A DNA stretch of 64,000 nt from the NCBI RefSeq assembly GCF_026967805.1, contig NZ_JAPVBG010000001.1:511143-575142 (forward strand), read 5' to 3'. The position numbers were made by a program, and so were the translations under genes. Within the stretch, counting starts at the first letter, position 1. Each line of letters opens with the position of its first letter. Origin of the DNA: Blastococcus sp. VKM Ac-2987 (GTDB lineage Bacteria > Actinomycetota > Actinomycetes > Mycobacteriales > Geodermatophilaceae). Shown here one piece after another: positions 43,629 through 51,174 of the stretch. A model generated the notes under the pieces. It searched no databases, had not been told where the DNA came from, and worked only from the letters and a program-made list of their open reading frames with translations.

Positions 43629-45326
43629 ATGAGCTTCCTCAGACGCCGCCGCTACGAGCCCCCGCCCCCAGTGGTCCACGTCTCGGTCTCCATGGCCCGC
43701 CAGTCGGACCCCTTCGCGGCCTACTGGCGTGCTCGTGCCCTGAACCCTGTCTACCGGCGCTCCATCTATCTCGGGATGGACGCTGTGGGGCCGCGGTACG
43801 GCGCAGACGACACCAACGTGCTCGTCGTTGCCCCCTCGCGCTCGGTGGCTGGCAAGACCACCAGCGCCGTCATCCCCAACGTCATAACGTGGATGGGGCC
43901 GGTGGTCTCCACCTCGACCAAGGGCGACGCCTATGTGGCCTCTGCCATGGTGCGCTCTGCTCTGGGGACCGTCTGGCACTACAACATCGACGGCGGCAGG
44001 GTCCAGCGCGGAGCCAAGCGGCTCTGCTTCTCCTTCGTGGAGGCGTGTGCTGGCGACTGGGAAACGACTCTCAAGGTGGTCGATCAGATCGTCGGCTCCA
44101 CAGCCCATGGGGCCACCAGCGACAACGCCCAGTTCTTCCGTGACCGTGCTCGGACGCTGGGCGCAGTGCTCTTCTATGCCGCCTTTGTGCTGAAGAAGGG
44201 CCGCGAGTCCTGGGTGGTCAAGCAGGTGCGCCGGGAGGACACCGAGGCACTGAGCCGGCTCATGGTCCAGCTCAAGGAAAAGGGCCACGCCCACCAGGCT
44301 GACATGCTGCTGTCTGTCGTCGGCACCGATGCCCGCCAGCGCTCTGGCATCTTCGGCACCCTCGCTGCTGCTTTCAAGGCGTATGAGTCCGAGGCGGTGC
44401 TGGCGTCTACCGAGGACCACAACTTCCACGCTGCCACCTTCGTTCAGGGCATGCCGTTCGCGCACAACAAGAACCTGATCCTGCCCCCTGACATCGAAGC
44501 CACGTTCGACCTTGCCTCCCAGCCGGTCGGTCGCTTCGACACGATCTACTTGACCGCCAGTGAGCAAGAAGTCGTGGCCCCCATCGTCAACGGCTTCCTG
44601 ACTTTCCTTCGCATCAAGGCAGCCGAGGCGTACGAAGAGGCGAGGGAGGACTACCCCGACACTGAGCCGCCTCGCGTTCTGTTTGCTCTCGATGAGCTAG
44701 CCACGATGGCGAACCTCCCCGACCTTCCGGCGCAGCTCGCCAAAGGCGGGGTCGGCACGCTTACGCTCGGCATCTTCCAGACCATGAGCCAGGCGCGTGA
44801 TCGGTGGGGTCACGAGCTGGGCATGGGAATGCTCAGCCTGTTCCAGAACATTGCCTACTACCCCGGCAGTCGTGACAAAGAGACGATTGAACTGCTGACC
44901 TATCTCGCCGGTGAGCTAGACCGCGAGCGATGGACGCAGAGCGATAGCAAGACCAATCAGTTCATGTCGCCGGGTTCCACCACCAGCGGAGTGAGTCAGC
45001 ACTTCGACCGCGTTTCCCGCCTCCCTCCTGACGTGATTGCATCGGGACGCCAGGACAACCCCTACGGCGTGCTGTTGTTTCCTCACGGCTCCTCACGTCA
45101 TGAGTGGCTGCACGCCACGCCTCATTACATGGCGACCCCTTGGCCGGAACTCATCATCGCAGAGGCACGCAAGGTGCTTGCCGCGCGCGACTCGTACCGC
45201 CTCAGCCTTCCCTTCCCCACCCTCGAACGTGACGGCCAGCTGCATCGAGAGATCAGCAGAGAGGCAGCGATGCTCTACTGGCCGACGAAGAGCGCATGGC
45301 CGACGGCCAAGAAGATCGCGTCATGA
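43629..45326 (+). CDS. VirD4/TraG-like type IV coupling protein
   Basis: 565 residues from ATG 43629. ATG 43551 would add 26 residues of unclear value. An unusual Walker A APSRSVAGKTTSA (68-80) is preceded by NVLVV and followed by VSTSTKGD. Walker B is VLFALDELATMANLPDLP (near 353-370). GIFQTMSQARDRWG and YYPGSRDKETIELLTYLAGE are typical of TraG/TraD TraM-recognition domains. No N-terminal transmembrane helix is visible, so this is a membrane-anchorless form. It should deliver the relaxase-DNA complex to a secretion channel. Coupled to the RDD gene by an ATGA overlap. Confidence 0.88.
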   Translation: MSFLRRRRYEPPPPVVHVSVSMARQSDPFAAYWRARALNPVYRRSIYLGMDAVGPRYGADDTNVLVVAPSRSVAGKTTSAVIPNVITWMGPVVSTSTKGDAYVASAMVRSALGTVWHYNIDGGRVQRGAKRLCFSFVEACAGDWETTLKVVDQIVGSTAHGATSDNAQFFRDRARTLGAVLFYAAFVLKKGRESWVVKQVRREDTEALSRLMVQLKEKGHAHQADMLLSVVGTDARQRSGIFGTLAAAFKAYESEAVLASTEDHNFHAATFVQGMPFAHNKNLILPPDIEATFDLASQPVGRFDTIYLTASEQEVVAPIVNGFLTFLRIKAAEAYEEAREDYPDTEPPRVLFALDELATMANLPDLPAQLAKGGVGTLTLGIFQTMSQARDRWGHELGMGMLSLFQNIAYYPGSRDKETIELLTYLAGELDRERWTQSDSKTNQFMSPGSTTSGVSQHFDRVSRLPPDVIASGRQDNPYGVLLFPHGSSRHEWLHATPHYMATPWPELIIAEARKVLAARDSYRLSLPFPTLERDGQLHREISREAAMLYWPTKSAWPTAKKIAS

Positions 45327-46006
45327 ACCGCGACGAGTGGGACGACGAGCTACGGCGGGAATGGGTTGCCCAAGGCAATGACCCCGACGCACTAGAAATC
45401 GGCCGGCCCGACTGGCTGCCCGATGACTTCATGCAGCCGAAGAACACGGGAGCCACCCGCTATACCGAGTTCGGACCTCTCGGGCATGAGCAGACAAGCT
45501 TCGGGCCCCCTTCCGACCCTGACGGATGGGGCATGTGGAAGGGCATGACGCTCGCTAACGGCTGGAACCGCGGGCGCTCTGTGCTCATCGACTGGTCGGT
45601 TTTCCTCATTGCTCCGATCATCGGCTTGCCTAGTGGGATGGCTTGGCTGCTGTTCTTTGCCAACGTCGTCGTCTTACAGGCCCGGACCGGGCGCAGCTTG
45701 GGCAAGTACGCCAACGGCACTCAGCTCATCGTGGCCTACGAGCACCGTCACTCCCCCGACACCGGCGTAACTATTCAGCCTGGCATGGGGCGATTGTTCG
45801 TGCGTCAACTCCTGCACGTCTTCGACCTGGTGTTGCTTATCGGCCTGGTGCTCATCACCTTCAGTCACCGCCGCCAATCCATTGCCGACCGGGTGACGGG
45901 TACCCTCGTCATTCCCATGATGGGCAACGGCTGGGACGAAGCCAGGATCATGACTCTCGACCAGGCGCGAGAGCACGGTTTCTGGCCTCTCAAGCGCATT
46001 GCATAG
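45323..46006 (+). CDS. RDD family membrane protein
   Basis: 227 residues from ATG 45323. Acidic N-terminus of ~90 residues, then the RDD domain: RGRSVLIDWSVFLIAPIIGL, MAWLLFFANVVVLQARTGRS, LGKYANGTQLIV, LFVRQLLHVFDLVLLIGLVL and RRQSIADRVTGTLVI. The conserved Arg-Asp-Asp is represented by R-x6-D in the first helix and ADR in the last. RDD proteins are small membrane proteins of uncertain role. Because it is coupled to the coupling-protein gene, it may provide the membrane anchor that VirD4 lacks here. Confidence 0.8.
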   Translation: MNRDEWDDELRREWVAQGNDPDALEIGRPDWLPDDFMQPKNTGATRYTEFGPLGHEQTSFGPPSDPDGWGMWKGMTLANGWNRGRSVLIDWSVFLIAPIIGLPSGMAWLLFFANVVVLQARTGRSLGKYANGTQLIVAYEHRHSPDTGVTIQPGMGRLFVRQLLHVFDLVLLIGLVLITFSHRRQSIADRVTGTLVIPMMGNGWDEARIMTLDQAREHGFWPLKRIA

Positions 46007-46038
46007 CCCGATGCCGATTCTTATGGGAGCATCAAGCC

Positions 46039-46317
46039 ATGGAGCCACTGAAGACCACAGGACGCGGAGGCGAGCTTGTTGAGGTCGGCTACTCCGCGGA
46101 GTGGGGCGGCTACCACTTCGCCATGTTCGAGGGCAACGATACCCGGCCTTGCTTCCAGACTGAACCGGATGACTGCCCGACCATTCTCCAGCTCATTGCA
46201 ATCACCAGCGGCGAAGTCGACTGGTCCGAGCATGGCGAAGTGATCCGTGCCCTCGTCGCCATTGCCGAGCCCGGACAAGCCAGGGCGACACGCATCCTCG
46301 CCGACGCCCTCTGCTGA
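46039..46317 (+). CDS. Hypothetical protein after the RDD gene
   Basis: 92 residues from ATG 46039 (MEPLKTTGRGGELVEVGYSA). Acidic, soluble, a small alpha/beta protein with YHFAMFEGNDTRPCFQTEPD. Overlaps the following excisionase-like frame. No family recognised. Confidence 0.5.
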   Translation: MEPLKTTGRGGELVEVGYSAEWGGYHFAMFEGNDTRPCFQTEPDDCPTILQLIAITSGEVDWSEHGEVIRALVAIAEPGQARATRILADALC

Positions 46318-46495
46318 TCCACTCCTTAGCTGTGGAGAAGTAGCCGAACGCCTGGGGACAGGTGAGCGGTTCGTTAGGCGTCTTGTTGCTGAAAGGCGAC
46401 TGCGCTACGTAAAGGTGGGGAAGTACGTCAAGTTCCGCCGTGAAGACGTCGAGGCGTGGATCGCTGCGCAGATGGTTGACCCCGTGGAGGACTGA
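46247..46495 (+). CDS. xis: Excisionase-like HTH protein
   Basis: 82 residues from GTG 46247. The first ~27 are Pro/Ser-rich and the true start may be later. Core: LLSCGEVAERLGTGERFVRR, LVAERRLRYVKVGKYVKFRR and EDVEAWIAAQ, the AlpA/excisionase winged HTH. Its stop shares one base with the integrase start (TGATG), so both are co-translated. It probably directs integrase toward excision. Confidence 0.8.
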   Translation: MPSSPLPSPDKPGRHASSPTPSADPLLSCGEVAERLGTGERFVRRLVAERRLRYVKVGKYVKFRREDVEAWIAAQMVDPVED

Positions 46496-47583
46496 TGGGC
46501 AAGCGCATCTATGGCACTGTGCGTCGCCTCGCCTCCGGGCGCTACCAGGCGCGCTGGTTCGGTCCTGAAGGTAAGCAGCACCCTGCCCCGCGCACCTTCG
46601 CAACGAAGACGGACGCCAACCGCTGGCTTGCTCATCACCAGGCAGCGGTGGACAAGGGCGAGTGGATCGACACCCGCGAGTCCAAGGTGATGCTCAAGGG
46701 CTACGCCGAGCAGTGGATCACCACGCGGCGGGTCAAGGGCAAGCCCCTCGCACCCCGTACGGCTGAGCTGTATCGCTCGCTGCTGAACAAGCACATCGCC
46801 CCGGTCCTGGGCACCTACGAGATGCGAGGGCTCACAGCTTCGGCCGTTCGATCCTGGTATGCCGAACTGTCGAAGAAGATCGGCGAAGGCTCCACCGTCC
46901 CGGCCAAGAGCTACCGCTTCCTCCGTGCCGTCTGTCAGACCGCCGTGGAAGACGAGATGATCGGGCGGAACCCCTGCGCGATCCGGGGGGCGGGCCAGGA
47001 GCGCACGAGCGAGCGGCCCATGTTCACCCTCGCTCAAGTGCAAGCGCTGGCTGATGAGGTTGACGAGCGGTGGCGGGCGCTGATCCTCATGGCGGCATGG
47101 ACGAGTCTGCGCCTGGGCGAGCTGGCGGCACTGAGGCGAGACGACGTTGACCTCAAGGCAGGCACCGTCACCGTCATGAAGGCCAAGAGCGAGGCCGGCA
47201 AGCGCACTGTGGCTGTTCCTCCCCACGTCATGCCTGAACTCTGTAGGCACGTCGAGAGCTACTCCGAACCAGGGCCCCGCGGCCTCGTCTTCGTTGGCCC
47301 CAAGGGCGCACCCATCCGGCGCAACAACTTCGCCAATCGTGTCTGGGTGCCCGCCCGTGATGCTGTGGGGCTGCCCGAGCACAGCCACCTACATGATCTT
47401 CGAGGAGTCGGGGCCACCTGGGCGGCTCGTGCCGGCGCAACAACCAAGGAGCTACAGGCCCGTCTCGGGCACGCCTCCCCGGCCATGGCACTGAGGTACC
47501 AGCGAGCGGAGCAGGACCGGGATGCGACACTAGCTGCGGCGATGAGCGAAGCGATTAGGCAGCCTGTAGGCACGGCCTCGTAG
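46495..47583 (+). CDS. int: Tyrosine-type site-specific integrase
   Basis: 362 residues. An N-terminal arm-binding AP2-like segment (MGKRIYGTVRRLASGRYQAR) and a SAM-like core-binding domain (LKGYAEQWITTRRVKGKPLA) precede the catalytic domain with R206 (TSLRLGEL), K231, H300-x2-R303 (HDLRGVG), H326 (LGHAS) and the nucleophile Y335 (ALRYQR). All catalytic residues are present. The gene ends 36 bases before the intact tRNA-Gly, the classical place for an integrase that uses this tRNA as attachment site. Confidence 0.95.
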   Translation: MGKRIYGTVRRLASGRYQARWFGPEGKQHPAPRTFATKTDANRWLAHHQAAVDKGEWIDTRESKVMLKGYAEQWITTRRVKGKPLAPRTAELYRSLLNKHIAPVLGTYEMRGLTASAVRSWYAELSKKIGEGSTVPAKSYRFLRAVCQTAVEDEMIGRNPCAIRGAGQERTSERPMFTLAQVQALADEVDERWRALILMAAWTSLRLGELAALRRDDVDLKAGTVTVMKAKSEAGKRTVAVPPHVMPELCRHVESYSEPGPRGLVFVGPKGAPIRRNNFANRVWVPARDAVGLPEHSHLHDLRGVGATWAARAGATTKELQARLGHASPAMALRYQRAEQDRDATLAAAMSEAIRQPVGTAS

Positions 47584-47618
47584 TAGAGCTGTTCGTCACG
47601 GCCTGTTCTTGCAGGTCA

Positions 47619-47657
47619 CGCGGGTGTAGCTCAATGGTAGAGCCCCAGCCTTCCAAG
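47619..47657 (+). repeat. attR: 39-bp core in the 5' half of tRNA-Gly(TCC)
   Basis: Perfect copy of 10071-10109, ending after the anticodon loop. Here the core continues into chromosomal tRNA 3' sequence, so this is the right junction. Confidence 0.93.
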
Positions 47658-47693
47658 CTGGCCATGCCGGTTCGATCCCGGTCACCCGCTCCA
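47620..47693 (+). tRNA. tRNA-Gly (anticodon TCC), restored by integration
   Basis: Full cloverleaf: acceptor GCGGGTG/CACCCGC, D stem GCTC/GAGC, anticodon stem CCAGC/GCTGG with loop CTTCCAA, T arm CCGG-TTCGATC-CCGG, and an encoded CCA end. The 5' half up to the anticodon loop and everything upstream come from the element. Only the 3' half is chromosomal. Upstream sequence lacks the TAGGCT box seen before the left copy, so transcription may come from an element promoter or from int readthrough. Confidence 0.95.
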
Positions 47694-48207
47694 TGTACTG
47701 ACCAGCTCGTATTCCCCCTCGGCGCAGCTCAGCGCGGCCTTGGCGCCGCTCTCGTGCCTCAACGGTGGTACCCCCCCTGACCGCTGACCACCGGCTTTGG
47801 CCGGTGCTTAAGCCTGGAGCGAGACGGGGTCGACCATCGTCGGTGCCATGGAATTGCCTCCTCTGACCAGCCGGCGGCGACGGGGAGCCATCCGGTGGAC
47901 CGGTCTGCGACCGGACCGTCTGTGGCCGGCTGCCGGGCCCTGTCACGGTCGCACTGCCTGCCACCGACGGCTTCCGGAGACCCGAGGCGGTAGCCGATCG
48001 TGCCGGCGGCCGTGGCCTTCGGCTGTGCGGAGTTCGACAGCGGAGCCGCTGGTCAGCGGCCTGGACGGGGCGGCGCTGCTGACCGCCCCGGCGGAGGGCC
48101 GGACACAGGTCCGTGGCCGACCTTCCGCGTCCGACGCTCGTCCCTCGGCCCGTCCGGATCAAGCCCTCGAACATGCCGTTCTCGTGACGTCGCAACCAGC
48201 CGGCGGG
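47694..48207. other. ~510-base region without a gene, with a hairpin
   Basis: No supported gene. A perfect 7-bp hairpin CACCGGC-TTTG-GCCGGTG at 47789-47806 may terminate tRNA-Gly transcription. The rest is high-GC with low-complexity open frames on both strands that I regard as non-coding. Confidence 0.5.
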
Positions 48208-49035
48208 TCACGCCAGGTTCCGGGCTGGTGCGAAGAAGTCGGTGAGGACCTCGGCGAGCTCCTCGGGATGAGTCAGGGGGATGGCGTGTCCGGCGCCGGG
48301 GATCTCGTGCAGCCGTGCGCCAGGTACGTGATCTGCCACGTATCGGGCGCTACGGGCGAAGAAGGGCTTGGTGTCCGACCCGTGCAGCATCAACGTGGGG
48401 ACCGATATGGCGCCGAGAACGGCCGGATCGCCGGGCAGCGGACCTTGGTACTGCATCAGCTGCCCGAAGACGGCGAGGGTGTTCGGGACGTAGCGCCCGG
48501 CGGCCTCGATGTAGCCGGCGGCCTCGGCCGCGGCCAGGTCATGATCGGTCAGCGGCCAGGCAGCCAGCGCGCGCACGGCATCGGTCGACCTTCCTTCGGC
48601 GGCCAGCTGCCCCATGCGGGTGACGGCGGCCCCCATCGCCGCCTGTTCCTGCTCGTCACGCAGGGCGTCCATCGGGGGCTCCACGGCGGCGACCGCGTCC
48701 ACCGCGTCGGACTGCGCCGTCGCGGCCAGCCCCCAGGCGGCGCCGCCCGACCAGCCCACCAGCCCGGTCGGTCCTCCGATGCTGTCGACGTAGGTGAGGA
48801 CGTCGTCGAGCATGCGACCGATGTCGGGGGCGCCCCCGCTCCGGCCGCGGCCCCGCTGGCTCGGCAGGTGGCAGGTGAACCGGCCGGCCAGGTGCGGCAG
48901 CAGCGGTTGCCAGTCGATGTCGCCGTCGCCGAGTGCTCCGTGCACGAGAACCAGCGACGGCCCCTGGCCGTGCACCGTGCCGCCGATGACGACGCCGTCG
49001 GGAGTCGTGACGAAGTGGGTGCTCGCGGTACTCAT
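48208..49035 (-). CDS. Alpha/beta hydrolase
   Basis: 275 residues from ATG 49035 with GGAGGA upstream. Classical fold: LVLVHGALGD (oxyanion hole), nucleophile elbow VGWSGGAAW, PTLMLHGSDTKPFF with the acidic residue and GAGHAIPLTHPEEL with the catalytic histidine. Soluble. It is the last gene of a three-gene set with a cupin and an FAD oxidoreductase. Together they could modify or detoxify an aromatic or oxidised compound. The substrate is not predictable. Confidence 0.88.
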   Translation of the reverse strand: MSTASTHFVTTPDGVVIGGTVHGQGPSLVLVHGALGDGDIDWQPLLPHLAGRFTCHLPSQRGRGRSGGAPDIGRMLDDVLTYVDSIGGPTGLVGWSGGAAWGLAATAQSDAVDAVAAVEPPMDALRDEQEQAAMGAAVTRMGQLAAEGRSTDAVRALAAWPLTDHDLAAAEAAGYIEAAGRYVPNTLAVFGQLMQYQGPLPGDPAVLGAISVPTLMLHGSDTKPFFARSARYVADHVPGARLHEIPGAGHAIPLTHPEELAEVLTDFFAPARNLA

Positions 49036-49241
49036 GGCGATCTCCTCCGGGTCTCGTGCGGTTCCACGCACCACGGACGCAGGGGAAGCCGGAGAAGGTC
49101 ACCCGGCCGGGTCCTCCCGCCGAGCGCTACGGGTCCCGGCGGGCCGCCTGCCCGTCGATGCGGCGTACGTGGCCGGCCCATCGCCGCACCCTGAGGTCGT
49201 CCTCGCGTCGGTATCGGGCGCTTTCAGGGCGCGGAGACGAG

Positions 49242-49604
49242 CTAAGCGGAGCCGCCTTGCAAGTGGCGGACGACCGCCTCGAACCCGGCCGTCGGCGAGA
49301 TGTCGAGGTACTCCGAGTCCTCGAGCGCCTCTGGCGCGTGCCCCGGCGCCCAGTAGAAGGCCTGCCCGGCCTCGTATGTGGAGTCGCCGTTCTTGGTGTG
49401 CATGAGCACTCTGCCCGACACCATGTAGCCCCAGTGCGGGCACGGGCAGAGGTCACCGGGCAGACCCACCAGAGCCGGCCGGAGGTCGGTGCCGGCGGGG
49501 ACACGGACCCACGCGATGATGTTCTCGTCGGCCTGGCCGGCCCGGAACTCGAGCCCTTCGCCCTCCATGATCATGGGCAGGTCCGTGCGGTTGATGACGC
49601 GCAT
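49242..49604 (-). CDS. Cupin-domain protein
   Basis: 120 residues from ATG 49604 with GAGGAG upstream. A beta-barrel of cupin type with CPCPHWGYMVSGRVLMHTKN (motif 1: His and Gly positions) and YEAGQAFYWAPGHAP (motif 2 with Pro-Gly-His). Single-domain cupins bind metal or small ligands and act as dioxygenases, isomerases or sensors. Lies in the set with the hydrolase and oxidoreductase, gaps 206 and 37 bases. Confidence 0.8.
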   Translation of the reverse strand: MRVINRTDLPMIMEGEGLEFRAGQADENIIAWVRVPAGTDLRPALVGLPGDLCPCPHWGYMVSGRVLMHTKNGDSTYEAGQAFYWAPGHAPEALEDSEYLDISPTAGFEAVVRHLQGGSA

Positions 49605-49641
49605 GGTGTCTCCTCGGTTCGGGTGCCGCGTGGGCACCGGT

Positions 49642-51012
49642 TCAGGGCTGGATGTTCTGGTTCAGGTGGAACAGGTTGGCGGGGTCGTAGCGGCGCTTCA
49701 CCTCCCGCAGCCGGGCGTGGTTTGTGCCGTAGTTGGCGCCGGCTCGCGACTGGTCGTCGGCCGAGGCGAAGTTGACGTAGCCGCCGGGCTCGGAGTGCGG
49801 GGCGATCGCGGCGTAGTAGTCGCGGACCCATGCCGTGTTGCGCTCGTTGTCCGCCGGGTCCGGCCACATCCCGGCGATCACGGGCGCGAAGGATGCGTCG
49901 CGGTGCCCGAATGCCGTGGCGTCGGCCGCCACGTCGTGGACGGCGCCGTTGATCGGGTACAGGTGCACTGTCGAGTTCACGGTCGGCACCTTCGGCCCGT
50001 GCTCCATGTGCGCGGCGATCGCGTCGTCGGTCAGCTCGCGAACGAAGGCGGCCTTCCAGTAGTGCTGCAGCCCCGGCGGCACCAGTCCGTCGAACGCGCT
50101 ATTGAGCGCCGCGTAGGGCATCTCGCCGATGTGCTCGGCCACCGGACGGGCCACCTGGCGGAACCCGTCGAGGATCCGCTCGCCCTCGGCCGGGCTGCCG
50201 GTCCAGCAGGACACCACCGCCACGAACGGCTCCCCGACGCGGTTCTCCGGGACGAAGGGCAGCGGCGGCGCGATCTGGAAGGCGGGGAAGCCGCCGTACT
50301 CGCGCGGCGCCGCCCGGATGAACTCCCGGAAGTGCCTCAGGATCGCCGGGCCGTCGGACAGCTCGAAGAACATCGGTCCGCCGAAGACGGTGGTCACCGG
50401 GTGCAGCCGGAAGGTGAACCGGGTCACCACGCCGAAGTTGCCGCCCCCGCCGCGCAGCGCCCAGAACAGGTCGGGGTGCTCGGACTCGCTCGCGGTGACG
50501 ACGGACCCGTCGGCGGTCACCACCTCGGCCGAGAGCAGGTTGTCGCAGGAGAGCCCGTAGCCGCGGCTGAGGTAGCCGATGCCGCCCCCCAGGGTCAGGC
50601 CGCCGACGCCGGTGGTGGAGATGATGCCGCCGGTCGTCGCGAGGCCGTGGGCGGCGGTGACGTCGTTGAAGCGGCCCCAGGTGGTGCCGCCCCCGGCGGT
50701 GGCGGTACGGCTCTCGTCGTCGACGTCCACCGCCTGCATGTCCGACAGGTCCGCCACGACCGCGTCGTCCGCCGTGCCGAAGCCGGGCACGCTGTGCCCC
50801 CCGCCCCGCACGGCCAGCGGGCTGCCGCTCTCGGCGGCGTACCGCACCGTGGCGACCACGTCGGCCGCGCTCGCGCACCGGACCACCACCGCCGGATGCG
50901 CGTCGATCATGGCGTTGTAGACGTGCCGGGCGTCCTCGTAGGCCTCATCGCCCGGGCGGACCAGGGGCCCGCTCACCCGTTCGGCGAGGGTGTCGAGTGC
51001 TGACATGACCAT
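49642..51012 (-). CDS. FAD-linked oxidase with bicovalent flavin (berberine bridge enzyme-like)
   Basis: 456 residues from ATG 51012 with AGGAG upstream. The PCMH FAD-binding domain contains LAVRGGGHSVPGFGTADD, where the His can carry the 8-alpha-N1-histidyl link, and GYGLSCDNLLSAEVV, where the Cys can form the 6-S-cysteinyl link. The C-terminal BBE motif is ANYGTNHARLREVKRRYDPA, then NLFHLNQNI. Such enzymes oxidise alcohols, sugars or amine carbons with O2, in secondary metabolism or detoxification. It is the first gene of the minus-strand set and is divergent from the LuxR/LAL regulator, its likely controller. Confidence 0.92.
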   Translation of the reverse strand: MVMSALDTLAERVSGPLVRPGDEAYEDARHVYNAMIDAHPAVVVRCASAADVVATVRYAAESGSPLAVRGGGHSVPGFGTADDAVVADLSDMQAVDVDDESRTATAGGGTTWGRFNDVTAAHGLATTGGIISTTGVGGLTLGGGIGYLSRGYGLSCDNLLSAEVVTADGSVVTASESEHPDLFWALRGGGGNFGVVTRFTFRLHPVTTVFGGPMFFELSDGPAILRHFREFIRAAPREYGGFPAFQIAPPLPFVPENRVGEPFVAVVSCWTGSPAEGERILDGFRQVARPVAEHIGEMPYAALNSAFDGLVPPGLQHYWKAAFVRELTDDAIAAHMEHGPKVPTVNSTVHLYPINGAVHDVAADATAFGHRDASFAPVIAGMWPDPADNERNTAWVRDYYAAIAPHSEPGGYVNFASADDQSRAGANYGTNHARLREVKRRYDPANLFHLNQNIQP

Positions 51013-51084
51013 GGCTGCTCCTCGGGATCGGTCCGCCGCTCGGGCGTGTTCCTCCGACGCTAGGGACGCCTAGGCGGCCGGCAC

Positions 51085-51138
51085 ATGACCAGAAGTGCGG
51101 AATCGTCCCGGCGACCGCCCATAGCCAGATCTGGTCAT
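51085..51138. promoter_or_regulatory. 9-bp inverted repeat in the divergent promoter, candidate operator
   Basis: ATGACCAGA (51085-51093) and TCTGGTCAT (51130-51138) are perfect inverted arms 36 bases apart. The right arm is nested in the 10-bp palindrome CCAGATCTGG (51125-51134). It sits between the oxidoreductase and LuxR starts, where a LuxR-type regulator would act. Confidence 0.6.
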
Positions 51139-51174
51139 CGACGCATGTCTCCAGGGAGGTCTAGCGTCGGACGC

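Larger units (their letters stand above)
10071..47657. mobile_element. ~37.6 kb integrated mobilizable element in tRNA-Gly(TCC)
   Basis: It is bounded by 39-bp direct repeats derived from tRNA-Gly. A tyrosine integrase and an excisionase-like gene abut the right end. Inside are a MobF relaxase-helicase, a VirD4/TraG-like coupling ATPase, a primase/helicase replication block with iteron-like repeats, Lsr2 and WhiB-type regulators, a phage-tail fragment and many restriction or abortive-infection genes. No VirB4, VirB6, FtsK-like TraB or pilus genes are recognisable, so it probably borrows a transfer channel (IME) or uses an unrecognised one. Codon use is less extreme than in the flanks, most clearly in the phage-tail block. 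Confidence 0.92.

Noticed and set aside
10071-47657. Complete prophage
   Set aside because: Only a tail fragment is present. Terminase, portal, capsid and lysis genes are missing, while relaxase and coupling protein genes are complete.
47596-48195. Minus-strand frame reading through tRNA-Gly
   Set aside because: It includes the tRNA itself and yields a tRNA-derived peptide seen often as false annotation.
47848-49194. 448-codon plus-strand frame opposite the alpha/beta hydrolase
   Set aside because: Shadow of the hydrolase gene, low-complexity translation.
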